Assembly: GCF_012927115.1 (NCBI RefSeq)
Contig: NZ_JABBFY010000001.1
Coordinates: forward strand, 1,426,001 to 1,490,000
Direction of reading: 5' to 3'
Length of the DNA: 64,000 nt
From: Sphingomonas sp. G-3-2-10
GTDB taxonomy: Bacteria > Pseudomonadota > Alphaproteobacteria > Sphingomonadales > Sphingomonadaceae
Part shown: positions 54,316 through 62,871 of the stretch, in pieces
How positions within the stretch are numbered: position 1 is the stretch's first letter
Layout: each line of letters starts with the position of its first letter
Made by a program: the position numbers and the translations under genes
Notes under the pieces: model-generated
What the model was told of the DNA's origin: nothing
Database searches by the model: none
The model's input: the letters and a program-made list of their open reading frames with translations, nothing else

Positions 54316-55001
54316 TCACCTTTGTCCGCTGCCGCGGGTTGCGGCTGATCCTCAGACAGGAACTGGTCCTGCGCACAATCGCATTGCGCGGCCTCCCCCA
54401 GATCGAGATCCCTCAGCTTTCCGGTTTTGAAATCCTGATAGCGGATCGAGAAGCGATAATTGCACGGGACACCGGTACCGCGATCCGGCGGGTCGAAATC
54501 GGAAGCCTCGCCCAATTCCGGACTGAAAAACGTCATCCCGACCACCTGGGACGCCCCCTTGCCAATGATCGCATCGCGATGATTGATCCGCAGCTGGCGT
54601 GTTTGAGGCGGGCCGCCAAGGCCAGTCGCCGTCACCGTTCCCCCCTCGATCGTAACCGTTCTCCGGCCGCGATTGGTGACACCGAGAAGCGCTTGATCGC
54701 GATAGCAGGTGAACCCTACAGCCACGGGATCGGAGTTCGCCATCAGATCCGTTTCCGGCAGCTTGTCGATCACGAACACAATCACCACCAGCACGCTGGC
54801 GAACAGTGCGTTCAACAGCGTGATATAGCCCACGCTCGATTTCGAACGCATGAAATGGCGCTGGAACAATTCGCATTCCGTGCAGAATTTCGCGTTAGGC
54901 GTGAGACTTGCCGCGCAATGCATGCATTCGCGCGCTTGCGGTTGCTCAACCGGCGCGGCCCCCGCTACCGGCTCGACATCCGCGGGAATGCCGCTCGCCA
55001 C
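54312..55001 (-). CDS. Zinc-ribbon membrane protein with periplasmic domain
   Basis: A 229-residue protein: a cytoplasmic zinc ribbon with C26-x2-C29 and C40-x2-C43, one transmembrane helix (about 55-78), then a roughly 150-residue periplasmic domain with strands such as TVTIEGGTVTATGLG, a conserved-looking PCNYRF and a CDC motif near the end. Function unknown. Start is GTG at 55001, three bases after the stop of the upstream gene. It bridges the inner membrane between a cytoplasmic metal-binding knob and two exported partners encoded on either side. Confidence 0.7.
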   Translation of the reverse strand: MASGIPADVEPVAGAAPVEQPQARECMHCAASLTPNAKFCTECELFQRHFMRSKSSVGYITLLNALFASVLVVIVFVIDKLPETDLMANSDPVAVGFTCYRDQALLGVTNRGRRTVTIEGGTVTATGLGGPPQTRQLRINHRDAIIGKGASQVVGMTFFSPELGEASDFDPPDRGTGVPCNYRFSIRYQDFKTGKLRDLDLGEAAQCDCAQDQFLSEDQPQPAAADKGE

Positions 55002-55004
55002 CGC

Positions 55005-56258
55005 TCAACGTCCCGGCGCAGCGCTTGCCAGCGGAACCTCCCGCTCGCGCACGACGAGCGTATAGGGCCCGACGTCGCGCAACGGCGAAACCAGCACCCG
55101 CAGAACGCCATTGTCGCGGATCGTCAGATCGAGCACCGAATTGCGGCGGGCGAGCCCGCACGACGCGACCTGATCGCCTGGCAGATCATCCGCCTGCGCC
55201 AGCAAGCGATCGCCGATCGCCGTCGAGCCGAGCAACTGGATCATGGCGTCGAGACTGTCGGCGCCGCATAATTCCAGCCGCAACGCCTGCCCGCGGCGTA
55301 CCGGGAGGCTCCATTCCTGATAGAGCCGCTGCGGGTCCTCACCGAAATCGCCGTTGGTTTGCGGATCGGCGAAAGTAAATTCTCCGGCTTTCGTTTCCCC
55401 GACCCGCAGCGCCCGCGCAGTCTGCGGCGCAACGCTCCAGAGTTTCGCTCCCAGCCTGTAGCTCGTTCCAGGGCGGCGTTCCGATTGCCGGACGACCAGA
55501 ATATAGTCACCGGCACCGGGCAGGATCGTCATCGCCCGAGCAGCGGTCGCGGTGCGTCGCTTGGCCGGCAGTTCCAACTCAATTCCGGGCTGGTCCGCCC
55601 GGTGCAATTCCAGCTCAGGCAAGCTGGGCGGCTCGCTGCCAATCTTGACCGAAGGCAGGGCCGCAATGTCCAGAACGATGCGCTGCCCGGCCTCGGCGCG
55701 AAATGCATAGCGCTGGACCAGGCCCGCATCATCATCCGCCTCGTCGCGTTCGGCAAAGGTCCCGGTCATCGACTCGGTCATATCCAGGGGCTTTGGCGGC
55801 GGCAGCGCTCGCCGTTCCTCATTGGCCACGCTCAGGCGGAAGCGGGCCCGGCCAGCCTTCTCATCCAGCATGAACACCGCATCGACCGCGATGACGAAGT
55901 CGCCGCCGTTCGCCGAGGTAAAGCGAATGCGCGAACTGAGCGAATCCCCGAAATCGTCATTCTCGGCAATGTCGAAGCGCCTGCCGTTACGGATCTCGTA
56001 CACCCGCAGCGTCGGATCGAAATCATTGCTTTCGAGATCGATCCTGATCGATGCTTCCGGCTGCAGCGTCAGGGCGAACTCGCCCGTCTTCCACCCGGTG
56101 CCGGCGGCATTCGGCACAAGATCACTTTCGCGAACCGTCCCGATTACCAGCGAGGTATCGGAAGCGGACTGTGCAAAGGCAGGTAATATCCCGACAGATC
56201 CACATTGCGCCGAAATGAAAGCCAGTACGAGTGCAGCATAACGTCTGGTCATCGCCAT
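55005..56258 (-). CDS. Exported protein with three PPC-like repeats
   Basis: A 417-residue protein with a signal peptide (cleavage near FAQS, residue 29). It contains three repeats of the bacterial pre-peptidase C-terminal (PPC) type, at about 30-160, 165-285 and 290-415. Each has a GEF/GTF-like start, a hydrophobic IRIDLES, IVLDIAA or LRLELCG strand, and a late D-[FY]-x-[IL]-V-V strand (GDFVIAVD, GDYILVVR, GPYTLVVR). PPC domains are beta-sandwiches in secreted proteins. First gene of an apparent three-gene operon. The ATG at 56258 or 56252 fits the GGGGG site. Confidence 0.75.
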   Translation of the reverse strand: MAMTRRYAALVLAFISAQCGSVGILPAFAQSASDTSLVIGTVRESDLVPNAAGTGWKTGEFALTLQPEASIRIDLESNDFDPTLRVYEIRNGRRFDIAENDDFGDSLSSRIRFTSANGGDFVIAVDAVFMLDEKAGRARFRLSVANEERRALPPPKPLDMTESMTGTFAERDEADDDAGLVQRYAFRAEAGQRIVLDIAALPSVKIGSEPPSLPELELHRADQPGIELELPAKRRTATAARAMTILPGAGDYILVVRQSERRPGTSYRLGAKLWSVAPQTARALRVGETKAGEFTFADPQTNGDFGEDPQRLYQEWSLPVRRGQALRLELCGADSLDAMIQLLGSTAIGDRLLAQADDLPGDQVASCGLARRNSVLDLTIRDNGVLRVLVSPLRDVGPYTLVVREREVPLASAAPGR

Positions 56259-56672
56259 CCCCCCACAGGATATTTCGGCAATACACTCGCTCCGACTTGG
56301 AGTCATGAAACAATAGAACCGAAATCGACTTATATTCGAAACGAGATTGCTTGGCGCAGGATTCGCATTTTCGCGAGAGTCTTCGAAAGACTGCGCGCGG
56401 TGCCCGCCCCGGGCCGCGCGAGTTGACTTCCCCGTCAATCCCGCTATGTGCGCGCCTCCTCCTTTCGGGGAGGGAACCGTCCGAGACAGCAAGTGACCGG
56501 AATCTGCCGGTCTTGATTTCTTGCCAAGACGGGGACTGATTTTTACCGGCCCTTCGCCCCGCGCGAAGCATCCGGGTCCAGCCAGAGGTTTCTCTGGCCA
56601 CGACGATCGTGCCCCTCGGACATTTTGTAACCGCGGCTCTCTTTCGGGAGCGCCGCTAACGAGGAGACCGGC
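56259..56672. other. Intergenic region with rplJ leader
   Basis: 414 bp between the divergent PPC gene and rplJ. The half next to rplJ is a leader of about 210 nt if the promoter at 56423 is used. It contains a perfect hairpin GCCAGAG-GTTT-CTCTGGC (56581-56598) and a larger GCGGC...GCCGC stem just before the ribosome site (about 56633-56657). This resembles the general plan of an L10-autoregulated leader, but I cannot match a defined consensus. Confidence 0.4.
56423..56450 (+). promoter_or_regulatory. Candidate rplJ-rplL promoter
   Basis: TTGACT and TATGTG separated by 16 bp, 223 bp before the rplJ ATG. The -35 is a near-perfect match. A dedicated promoter is required because rplJL is detached from rplKA. 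Confidence 0.55.
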
Positions 56673-57188
56673 ATGGATCGTTCCCAAAAGGCCGAAGCCG
56701 TTGCCGCGCTGAACAGCACCTTCAAGGAAGTTGCAGTGGTGGTCGTCACCCGCAACCTCGGGATGACCGTCGCACAGTCGACGCAACTCCGCACGAAGAT
56801 GCGCGAAGCCGGTGCGAGCTACAAGGTCTCGAAGAACAAGCTGGCCAAGATCGCGCTCGACGGCACCGATTACGCAGGTATTTCCGACCTGCTGACCGGC
56901 CCGACGGCGCTCGCTACCTCCGCCGATCCCGTGGCAGCTGCCAAGGTGGTCGTGGAGTTCGCCAAGACGAACGACAAGCTCGAAATCGTCGGCGGCTCCA
57001 TGGGGACTACGGTCCTCGACGTGGAAGGCGTGAAGGCGCTCGCACAGCTGCCGTCGCTCGACGAACTGCGTGGCAAGATCGTGGGCCTGCTGGTTGCTCC
57101 GGCAACCAAGCTCGCGACCATCACGCAGGCGCCTGCGGCACAGATCGCGCGCGTGCTTTCGGCACATGCGGAAAAGCAGGCCGCCTAA
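56673..57188 (+). CDS. rplJ: 50S ribosomal protein L10
   Basis: A 171-residue L10, the base of the L7/L12 stalk. [20 protein letters not shown] and [16 protein letters not shown] are conserved. The C-terminal helix, about 150-171, binds L12 dimers. A GAGGAG site lies upstream of the ATG. In many bacteria L10 represses this operon through the leader RNA. rplL follows after 55 bp. Confidence 0.98.
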   Translation: MDRSQKAEAVAALNSTFKEVAVVVVTRNLGMTVAQSTQLRTKMREAGASYKVSKNKLAKIALDGTDYAGISDLLTGPTALATSADPVAAAKVVVEFAKTNDKLEIVGGSMGTTVLDVEGVKALAQLPSLDELRGKIVGLLVAPATKLATITQAPAAQIARVLSAHAEKQAA

Positions 57189-57243
57189 GGCCCGCTTCGA
57201 GACTAATTTTACCCAAACCTTTTGATTTGACTGGAGTTATATC

Positions 57244-57621
57244 ATGGCTGACCTGAACAAGATCGTCGACGACCTTTCGGCTCTGACCGTCCTCGAAGCT
57301 GCTGAGCTTTCGAAGCTGCTCGAAGAGAAGTGGGGCGTTTCGGCTGCCGCTGCTGTTGCAGTTGCTGGCCCGGCCGGCGGCGGCGCCGCTGCACCGGCTG
57401 CTGAAGAGCAGACCGAATTCGACGTGATCCTCGTCAACGACGGTGGCAAGAAGATCAACGTCATCAAGGAAGTCCGCGCGATCACCGGCCTGGGCCTGAC
57501 CGAAGCCAAGACCCTGGTCGAGGAAGCTCCGAAGGCCGTCAAGGAAGGCGTCAACAAGGACGACGCCGCCAAGATCAAGGCACAGCTGGAAGCCGCTGGC
57601 GCGACCGTCGAGGTCAAGTAA
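57244..57621 (+). CDS. rplL: 50S ribosomal protein L7/L12
   Basis: A 125-residue L7/L12 with N-terminal dimerisation domain, Ala/Gly/Pro-rich hinge (about 36-56) and C-terminal domain with [28 protein letters not shown] sequence that binds GTPase factors. The terminator at 57653 separates it from rpoB, which is unusual. Confidence 0.98.
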   Translation: MADLNKIVDDLSALTVLEAAELSKLLEEKWGVSAAAAVAVAGPAGGGAAAPAAEEQTEFDVILVNDGGKKINVIKEVRAITGLGLTEAKTLVEEAPKAVKEGVNKDDAAKIKAQLEAAGATVEVK

Positions 57622-57652
57622 GCCGCTTCTGTCTAGGCAGATCGACTATAGG

Positions 57653-57683
57653 AAAGGGCGGTCCGGCAACGGGCCGCCCTTTT
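57653..57683 (+). terminator. Rho-independent terminator after rplL
   Basis: Thirteen-base stem AAAGGGCGGTCCG with CGGGCCGCCCTTT (one G-T pair), loop GCAA and TTTT. Strong; it prevents read-through to rpoB. The reverse strand also has a T tract, so it may end the convergent proline-rich gene. Confidence 0.92.
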
Positions 57684-57719
57684 CGTTTTTGAATGCCCCG
57701 CCAGAGGGAGGATTTGGGG

Positions 57720-58904
57720 TCAGGCAGCCACGGCCTTTTTCGCGAAATAGCGGCTGGCGGCGAGTGGGCCGGTTACCGGGCCGCCGCGATCGAGCCAGAC
57801 TGGGCCGAGCTTGCCGCCCTGTCCCTGCGCCCCGATCATGAAGTCCGCGCCGTGCTGGCGGATGCTGAGGCCGCCGTTCCAGCGCAGATCGACCAGCACC
57901 ACCGGCACGAACATCGGCCGCCCGCCGACCTCGACGACATGGAAACGCTCGCGCGGAAGCGTGAGCTGGCCGGATATGCGCCCGCCCTGCCCCGCCGGAA
58001 GCTCGAACGGGCCCTGCGCCATGCCGACCGGCGGCATCGCGTGGAAACCGGCGATCTGGCCATCCTGATCCGGACTGGCGCTCATCATCGCCACGATCAT
58101 GCGGACGCCACCGGCCTGCTGCGCGGCCGTCAGGATCAATTCGAAATCGAGCACCGCGCCTTCGCGGACCAGTTCCATCCGTACCGGGCGGAAATCGACT
58201 GCGATGGGCTCCACCGGTGCCGCGCCCCGGCCGGGCGAAAGGCGCGGCGGCGGCGATGCGGGCATGGGGGCTGGTGGAGGCGACGCCGCCGGGACCGGAG
58301 CAGGAGGCGGCTGCCGGACGGGTGGCACCGCGACCGGCTCCGCAACCTCTTCCGTCTCCGCACGCTGCCGGCGGCCGAGCAGCCAGCCCGCGAACCCGAT
58401 TCCACCCGCCGCAAGCGCGCCGATCGCGAGCCACAGCCAAGGGACGCCGCCCGGCTCCACAGGCGCGGGAAGCGGTGTGGCGGCGGGAGATGCGAACGGC
58501 GCAGGCTGAGCGGTTGGGAGCGGCGTCGGGGATTCAGCCGCCTGACTGGCGGCAGGATTCGGAGTGGCCGCTGCCGCCGGAGCGGACGCCGCCGGCGTCG
58601 GGCGCGGCGCAGGCGTAGGCGTGGCTCGTGCAGGCGTCGCTGCGGGACGCAGTGTCGGAGTGGTGGCGGTCACCGGCGGCGGCGTCACGCTGGGCGTAGG
58701 CGTCGGAGCAGGCGCGGGCTGGCCGCCCGATCCGGGCAGGCTGAATCGTTCGGTGCCCGGCAACGTGATGACCGAAGGCGCGCGGCTCGGCGCGGGCGTC
58801 GGGGCGGGCGTGGGCGCCGGGGTTTCCTGCGCCCAGGCCAAGGGCGCGAGCGCGACGCATGCCGCCCCCGTCAGGCCCCCGATCCATGTGCTCCCTGATC
58901 TCAC
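57720..58904 (-). CDS. Proline-rich single-span membrane protein, paralogue A
   Basis: A 394-residue protein: a signal peptide (cleavage after AWAQ, residue 26), a long Pro/Thr/Ala linker (about 27-152), one transmembrane helix (about 155-176) followed by GRRQR, which places the C-terminus in the cytoplasm, a second Pro-rich linker, and a C-terminal beta-rich domain (about 235-394) beginning DFRPVRMELV. The same plan and a related C-terminal domain occur in the gene at 61069-62355. Family unknown. GTG start at 58904; no good ribosome site. The frame runs on upstream without meaning. Confidence 0.7.
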   Translation of the reverse strand: MRSGSTWIGGLTGAACVALAPLAWAQETPAPTPAPTPAPSRAPSVITLPGTERFSLPGSGGQPAPAPTPTPSVTPPPVTATTPTLRPAATPARATPTPAPRPTPAASAPAAAATPNPAASQAAESPTPLPTAQPAPFASPAATPLPAPVEPGGVPWLWLAIGALAAGGIGFAGWLLGRRQRAETEEVAEPVAVPPVRQPPPAPVPAASPPPAPMPASPPPRLSPGRGAAPVEPIAVDFRPVRMELVREGAVLDFELILTAAQQAGGVRMIVAMMSASPDQDGQIAGFHAMPPVGMAQGPFELPAGQGGRISGQLTLPRERFHVVEVGGRPMFVPVVLVDLRWNGGLSIRQHGADFMIGAQGQGGKLGPVWLDRGGPVTGPLAASRYFAKKAVAA

Positions 58905-59027
58905 GATTACAGACGTAGGCAGCCCAACCTGAACAATGGCTGCAAGCCCCGCTCGGTTCGCCGCGCGCAGCTTCCCGTTCGCCGACAAGCGGGCTAGGAG
59001 AGCCGCGACCCGGGGGATTTTCCGCAC

Positions 59028-61013
59028 GTGAACGGCGTACAGAGCGAGCAACGCAGCGGATATATCCCGGCGATCGACGGGCTGCGCGCGATCGCGGTGG
59101 TGTCGGTGGTGCTCTATCACCTCTGGCCCGCCGCGCTGCCGGGCGGGTTCACCGGCGTCGACATCTTCTTCGTGATCTCGGGCTTCGTCGTGACCGGATC
59201 GCTGGCGGGACGATCCTTCGCCACGCGCCGCGAGCTGCTTGCCTTCTTCTATGCCCGCCGCCTCGTGCGGATCATGCCAGCGCTGATCGCGATGCTGCTG
59301 GCGGTGGTGCTGGCGACGCAATTGTTCGTTCCCGACGCATGGCTGAGCCGCAGCGTGATGCAGACCGGCGTGTCGGCGTTCGCCGGCCTGAGCAACATCG
59401 TGCTGGGGCTGGATTCCGACACCTATTTCGGGCCGCAGGCGGCGTATAATCCGTTCACCCATAGCTGGTCGCTGGGCGTGGAGGAGCAATTCTACCTGCT
59501 CTTCCCCTTCCTGATATGGGGCCATCTGCGCGGGCGGCGCAGCGCGTTCCGGCTGGTCGCGGGGCTGACGATCGCCAGCCTGGTCCTGTGCGCGGTTCTG
59601 TCCCAGTTGCAGCCTCGCCTTGCCTTCTACCTGATGCCCTCGCGCTTCTGGGAATTGGGACTGGGCATGTTGCTGAGCCTGTCGATGGGGCGATGGCGGC
59701 CTTGGGTGGCCGCGCGCGGATGGATCGTCCTGCCCGCCCTCGCGGCGATCGCGGCGGGGTTCGCCCTGCCCTATGCCGCCAGCTTCCCCTTTCCCGTCGC
59801 GCTGCTGCCCGTGCTGGGCACCGCGGCGCTGATCGCGCTGGTCTGCGCGCGGCCCGCGTCGTTCGCCGCTCGCGCGCTGGAGACGCGGCCGATGGTGACG
59901 ATCGGCAAGCTCTCCTACTCGCTCTATCTATGGCACTGGCCGGTGTTCGTGCTGTTCCGCTGGACCAGCGGGCTGGACACCTTGCCGCTGCAATTCGCCG
60001 CGCTGGCGCTGTCGATCGGGCTGAGCGTCGCGTCGTACCTGCTGGTCGAGCAGCCGCTGCGGACCAGCACGACGCTCGCCGCACTGCCCCGGACCCGCGT
60101 GGTGAAGCGGATGCTGTCCGCGACGCTTGTCGCGATGCTGGCGGGAACGGCGATGTTCCTGCTGCACGACCGGATCACGCTGAGCGTCACCGGCGATCGC
60201 GCGGACTGGTATGCCGAGAGCGGGCGCGCCGTCCCGGCCGCGAAATGCCGGGTGCGCGAGGACGTGACGAGCTTCCACGGCGGCAAGGTCACCAGCTGGA
60301 CGCCCGCAGGATGTCCGCCGGCGGGATTCACCCTGTTCGCGATCGGGGATTCGCATAACCTTGCCTATGCGCCGGACTATGCGCGGCTGGCGGCCGAGCA
60401 AGGCGTGACGGTGCGGGCGTGGTTCAAGGCGGGGTGTCCGTTCCTCAAGCTGAACGAAGCGATCCCGCAGCATGGATCGTGCGGGAACTATGAAGCCGCG
60501 CTGATCGCGGAGATCGGCAAGACGGCGCGCAACGGCGACGTGATCTTCCTGCCCGGGCTGCGCATCATGCGGATCGCGAACCAGTTCGACGATCCCGGCA
60601 CGCACAATCCGCCCGCGGCATCGGTATTGCCCGAAACGCTGGTAAAGGCGCGCGAAGTTCTGGCCGGGCTTAGCGCCGGCGGCGGCCGCGTGCTGTTCGA
60701 AGCGCCCAAGCCGATCTTCCCGGCCCCGCCCTTCCGCTGCTCGGACTGGTTCAACCGGAGCAACCCGATGTGCCGCGCGGGACTGAGCATGGCCCGCGCG
60801 GAGCTGGAGGTGCGGCGCGCGCCGGTGCTGGGCCCGATGCGCGCGCTGGGCGAGCGGGTGTGGGATCCCTTCCCGGTCCTGTGCCCCGGCGCGGTGTGCG
60901 AAGCGGTGCCCGGCGGGCGGCCGCTATTCTTCGACGGCGATCACCTAAGTGGGCATGGCAACGACCTGCTCTATCCCCACCTGCGCGACGCGATCCTCGA
61001 CGCTCGAAAGTAA
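59028..61013 (+). CDS. OafA/YrhL-type acyltransferase with SGNH domain
   Basis: A 661-residue membrane acyltransferase: an N-terminal acyltransferase-3 domain with about ten helices (about 10-360; IPAIDGLRAIAVVSVVLYH with catalytic His, VDIFFVISGF, SWSLGVEEQFYL) and a C-terminal periplasmic SGNH hydrolase-like domain (about 400-661; GDSHN with S442, D636-G-D-H639). Such proteins O-acylate surface polysaccharides or peptidoglycan. Which glycan is unknown. GTG start at 59028 with GGGGGA 10 nt upstream. It stands between two paralogous proline-rich membrane protein genes. Confidence 0.92.
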   Translation: MNGVQSEQRSGYIPAIDGLRAIAVVSVVLYHLWPAALPGGFTGVDIFFVISGFVVTGSLAGRSFATRRELLAFFYARRLVRIMPALIAMLLAVVLATQLFVPDAWLSRSVMQTGVSAFAGLSNIVLGLDSDTYFGPQAAYNPFTHSWSLGVEEQFYLLFPFLIWGHLRGRRSAFRLVAGLTIASLVLCAVLSQLQPRLAFYLMPSRFWELGLGMLLSLSMGRWRPWVAARGWIVLPALAAIAAGFALPYAASFPFPVALLPVLGTAALIALVCARPASFAARALETRPMVTIGKLSYSLYLWHWPVFVLFRWTSGLDTLPLQFAALALSIGLSVASYLLVEQPLRTSTTLAALPRTRVVKRMLSATLVAMLAGTAMFLLHDRITLSVTGDRADWYAESGRAVPAAKCRVREDVTSFHGGKVTSWTPAGCPPAGFTLFAIGDSHNLAYAPDYARLAAEQGVTVRAWFKAGCPFLKLNEAIPQHGSCGNYEAALIAEIGKTARNGDVIFLPGLRIMRIANQFDDPGTHNPPAASVLPETLVKAREVLAGLSAGGGRVLFEAPKPIFPAPPFRCSDWFNRSNPMCRAGLSMARAELEVRRAPVLGPMRALGERVWDPFPVLCPGAVCEAVPGGRPLFFDGDHLSGHGNDLLYPHLRDAILDARK

Positions 61014-61046
61014 AAAGACCCGCCCCTCGCGAACGAGAGGCGGGCC
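61012..61046 (-). terminator. Terminator for the minus-strand proline-rich gene
   Basis: On the minus strand a ten-base stem with one mismatch (CCCGCCTCTC with GAGGGGCGGG) and a six-base loop is followed by TCTTTTT. Its T tract abuts the acyltransferase stop codon. It terminates the gene at 61069-62355 rather than the plus-strand acyltransferase. Confidence 0.8.
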
Positions 61047-61068
61047 AAGGGTGTGACAGGTTCAGGGA

Positions 61069-62355
61069 TCAGGCGTGCGCCGGAGTCCCGTGGAGTTCGG
61101 CCGCGACATTGTGATGCATCTCGCGGTCGCCGGTCGCGATCGGCTCCAGGCCGTCGCCTTCGTTCCACAGGCCGACCCGGAACGTGGCCGAGGTACGGCC
61201 CTCGCTGCCGTCCGCCATCGTATAGCGGGCGTCGGCGACGACGACGGGAGTGAACTCCTCGCCAAGACCATCCTTGCGCAGCGCCAGCGTGGCGTCGACG
61301 CGGGTGCCGCGACCGGCCGGAATGGTGACCGGCGGCACGGAGCTTTCCGGACGCTCGAGCAGCATGTTCTCCATCTCGCTCGCTTCGCGCTCGGAAAGCA
61401 GGAAGGTCGAGATGCGGACATCCTTCGCATCGATGTCACCGGCATTGGCGACGGTCAGCTCGATATCGACCAGCGCCTCGTCCGAGCTGGTGCCGGCGCG
61501 AACCGGACGCATTCCGAATTCGAGCCACGGACGCTTTGCGACCGGAGCCGCCGACGTCAGGCCGGCCACGTCGTCGGCGTCGGCACGGACGATCTCCGCA
61601 TCCTCCGCAGCGTCCGCCTGCGCGGCGACCACGGCAGGCGCCGCATGGATTGCGGGCGGGATCGACTCCGCCAGGCCCAGTTCCTCACGATATTCCTCGC
61701 GTGCCGCACGGGCCGCGATCAGTTCGGGGTCGCCAGCATAGTCCTCCGAGGCGACATAGGGTTCTTCATAATAGACTTCCTCTTCCTCGCGACGACGGCG
61801 GAGGAGAAGGAAAGCGAGTGCGGCGAGCACGATCAGCGCGCCACCGGCCAGCCACGGCCACAAAGCAGCCTGGGTCGGCGCAGCTTCGCTCGTCTGTGCG
61901 TCGATCTCACTGGTCTGCACAGTGGTCGGCGCGACTTCGGTCACCGGCGGCGGGGCGGTCGCTTCGACCGGAACAGGAGCGGCTTCCGCTGGAGCCGCCG
62001 GTTCGGGCGCCGCGGCCGCCGGAGCGGCGGGCGCGGTGCTGGTCGTCGTCTGACGCGTCACGGTCGTGCGCGGCTGGGTACGAGCCTGCGTCCGCGTCGT
62101 GGTCGTCGTGCGCGTTTCCGCGCGGGCCGGAGCCGGCTCGGGCGTCGCGGGAACCTGCTGGACCTGCGGCGCGGCGGGCGCGAACTGGATTGTCGGCGCG
62201 GGTGCCGGCGCCGGGGTTGCCGGCGTCGTGCTCACCACCGGCGGCGGGGTGACAGTCTGGGTTGGCGCGTCCTGAGCGAACGCGGGGGTTGCGAGGAGCG
62301 CGGCACCGATAAACAGCGCGGCGCGGGGGCTAAGCTTTACGGGTCTCTTCATCAT
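61069..62355 (-). CDS. Proline-rich single-span membrane protein, paralogue B
   Basis: A 428-residue protein with a signal peptide (cleavage after AFAQ, residue 28), a Pro/Ala/Thr linker including a Thr/Arg-rich stretch (about 80-105), one transmembrane helix (about 166-186) followed by LLRRRR and a glutamate run, and a cytoplasmic C-terminal domain (about 280-428) starting FGMRPVRAG with LVDIELTVANAG. The C-terminal domain looks Ig-like or CARDB-like and aligns in plan with paralogue A. Start ATG at 62355 or 62352; no ribosome site. Function unknown. Confidence 0.72.
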   Translation of the reverse strand: MMKRPVKLSPRAALFIGAALLATPAFAQDAPTQTVTPPPVVSTTPATPAPAPAPTIQFAPAAPQVQQVPATPEPAPARAETRTTTTTRTQARTQPRTTVTRQTTTSTAPAAPAAAAPEPAAPAEAAPVPVEATAPPPVTEVAPTTVQTSEIDAQTSEAAPTQAALWPWLAGGALIVLAALAFLLLRRRREEEEVYYEEPYVASEDYAGDPELIAARAAREEYREELGLAESIPPAIHAAPAVVAAQADAAEDAEIVRADADDVAGLTSAAPVAKRPWLEFGMRPVRAGTSSDEALVDIELTVANAGDIDAKDVRISTFLLSEREASEMENMLLERPESSVPPVTIPAGRGTRVDATLALRKDGLGEEFTPVVVADARYTMADGSEGRTSATFRVGLWNEGDGLEPIATGDREMHHNVAAELHGTPAHA

Positions 62356-62871
62356 GACGGAGGTTAAATGAATGGAACCCGGGACAGGCTCCCGGTCACT
62401 ACGGTGAATCGAGACCAAAGAACGACGAGACGATAATTTCGTGACACAAAGGCCACAATGGAACCGATGGTTGTTTCGAGTGTTCAATGAGTCCCTCGCG
62501 CGCGCGTCGAATAATATTGAATCGTCGCCACGCGATGACGGCTTCATCTCACCTTTACTCCCCGGATACTTCTCCCGCTTTCTCCGGCGGTCGCCGGCCT
62601 GTCCGCAGCCTCGCGCATGGTTTGACAGAATCCAACACGCTTCCTATATGCGCACTCACACCACAGCTCCGGGAAATGACGCGCCGTCGCGCAGCGTGTC
62701 GATCGAATGGGAGTTGCGGTATCTGTAAGGACGCTGGAGCTGCCGAATTCCTCAGGGAAGTCGCGCGGCTTTTTCGCGTCCCTTCGCACGTCCCGGCCCC
62801 GGAAAAGGGGCACCGAAATTACCCCTCTGCTCCGGCAGGGGCAAACTTACGGCTGACGAGGCAAAACACAC
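62356..62871. other. Intergenic region upstream of rpoB
   Basis: 516 bp between the divergent proline-rich gene and rpoB. It holds the rpoB promoter and, downstream of it, a leader of about 215 nt with several GC-rich hairpin-forming stretches (e.g. CCCGGCCCCGG / CCGGGG around 62795-62815). No small gene is convincing; open frames here have non-coding codon use. Confidence 0.5.
62622..62650 (+). promoter_or_regulatory. rpoB promoter
   Basis: TTGACA and TATATG separated by exactly 17 bp: the best sigma-70 match in the window. Start of transcription would be near 62657, leaving a leader of about 215 nt before rpoB. Confidence 0.75.
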
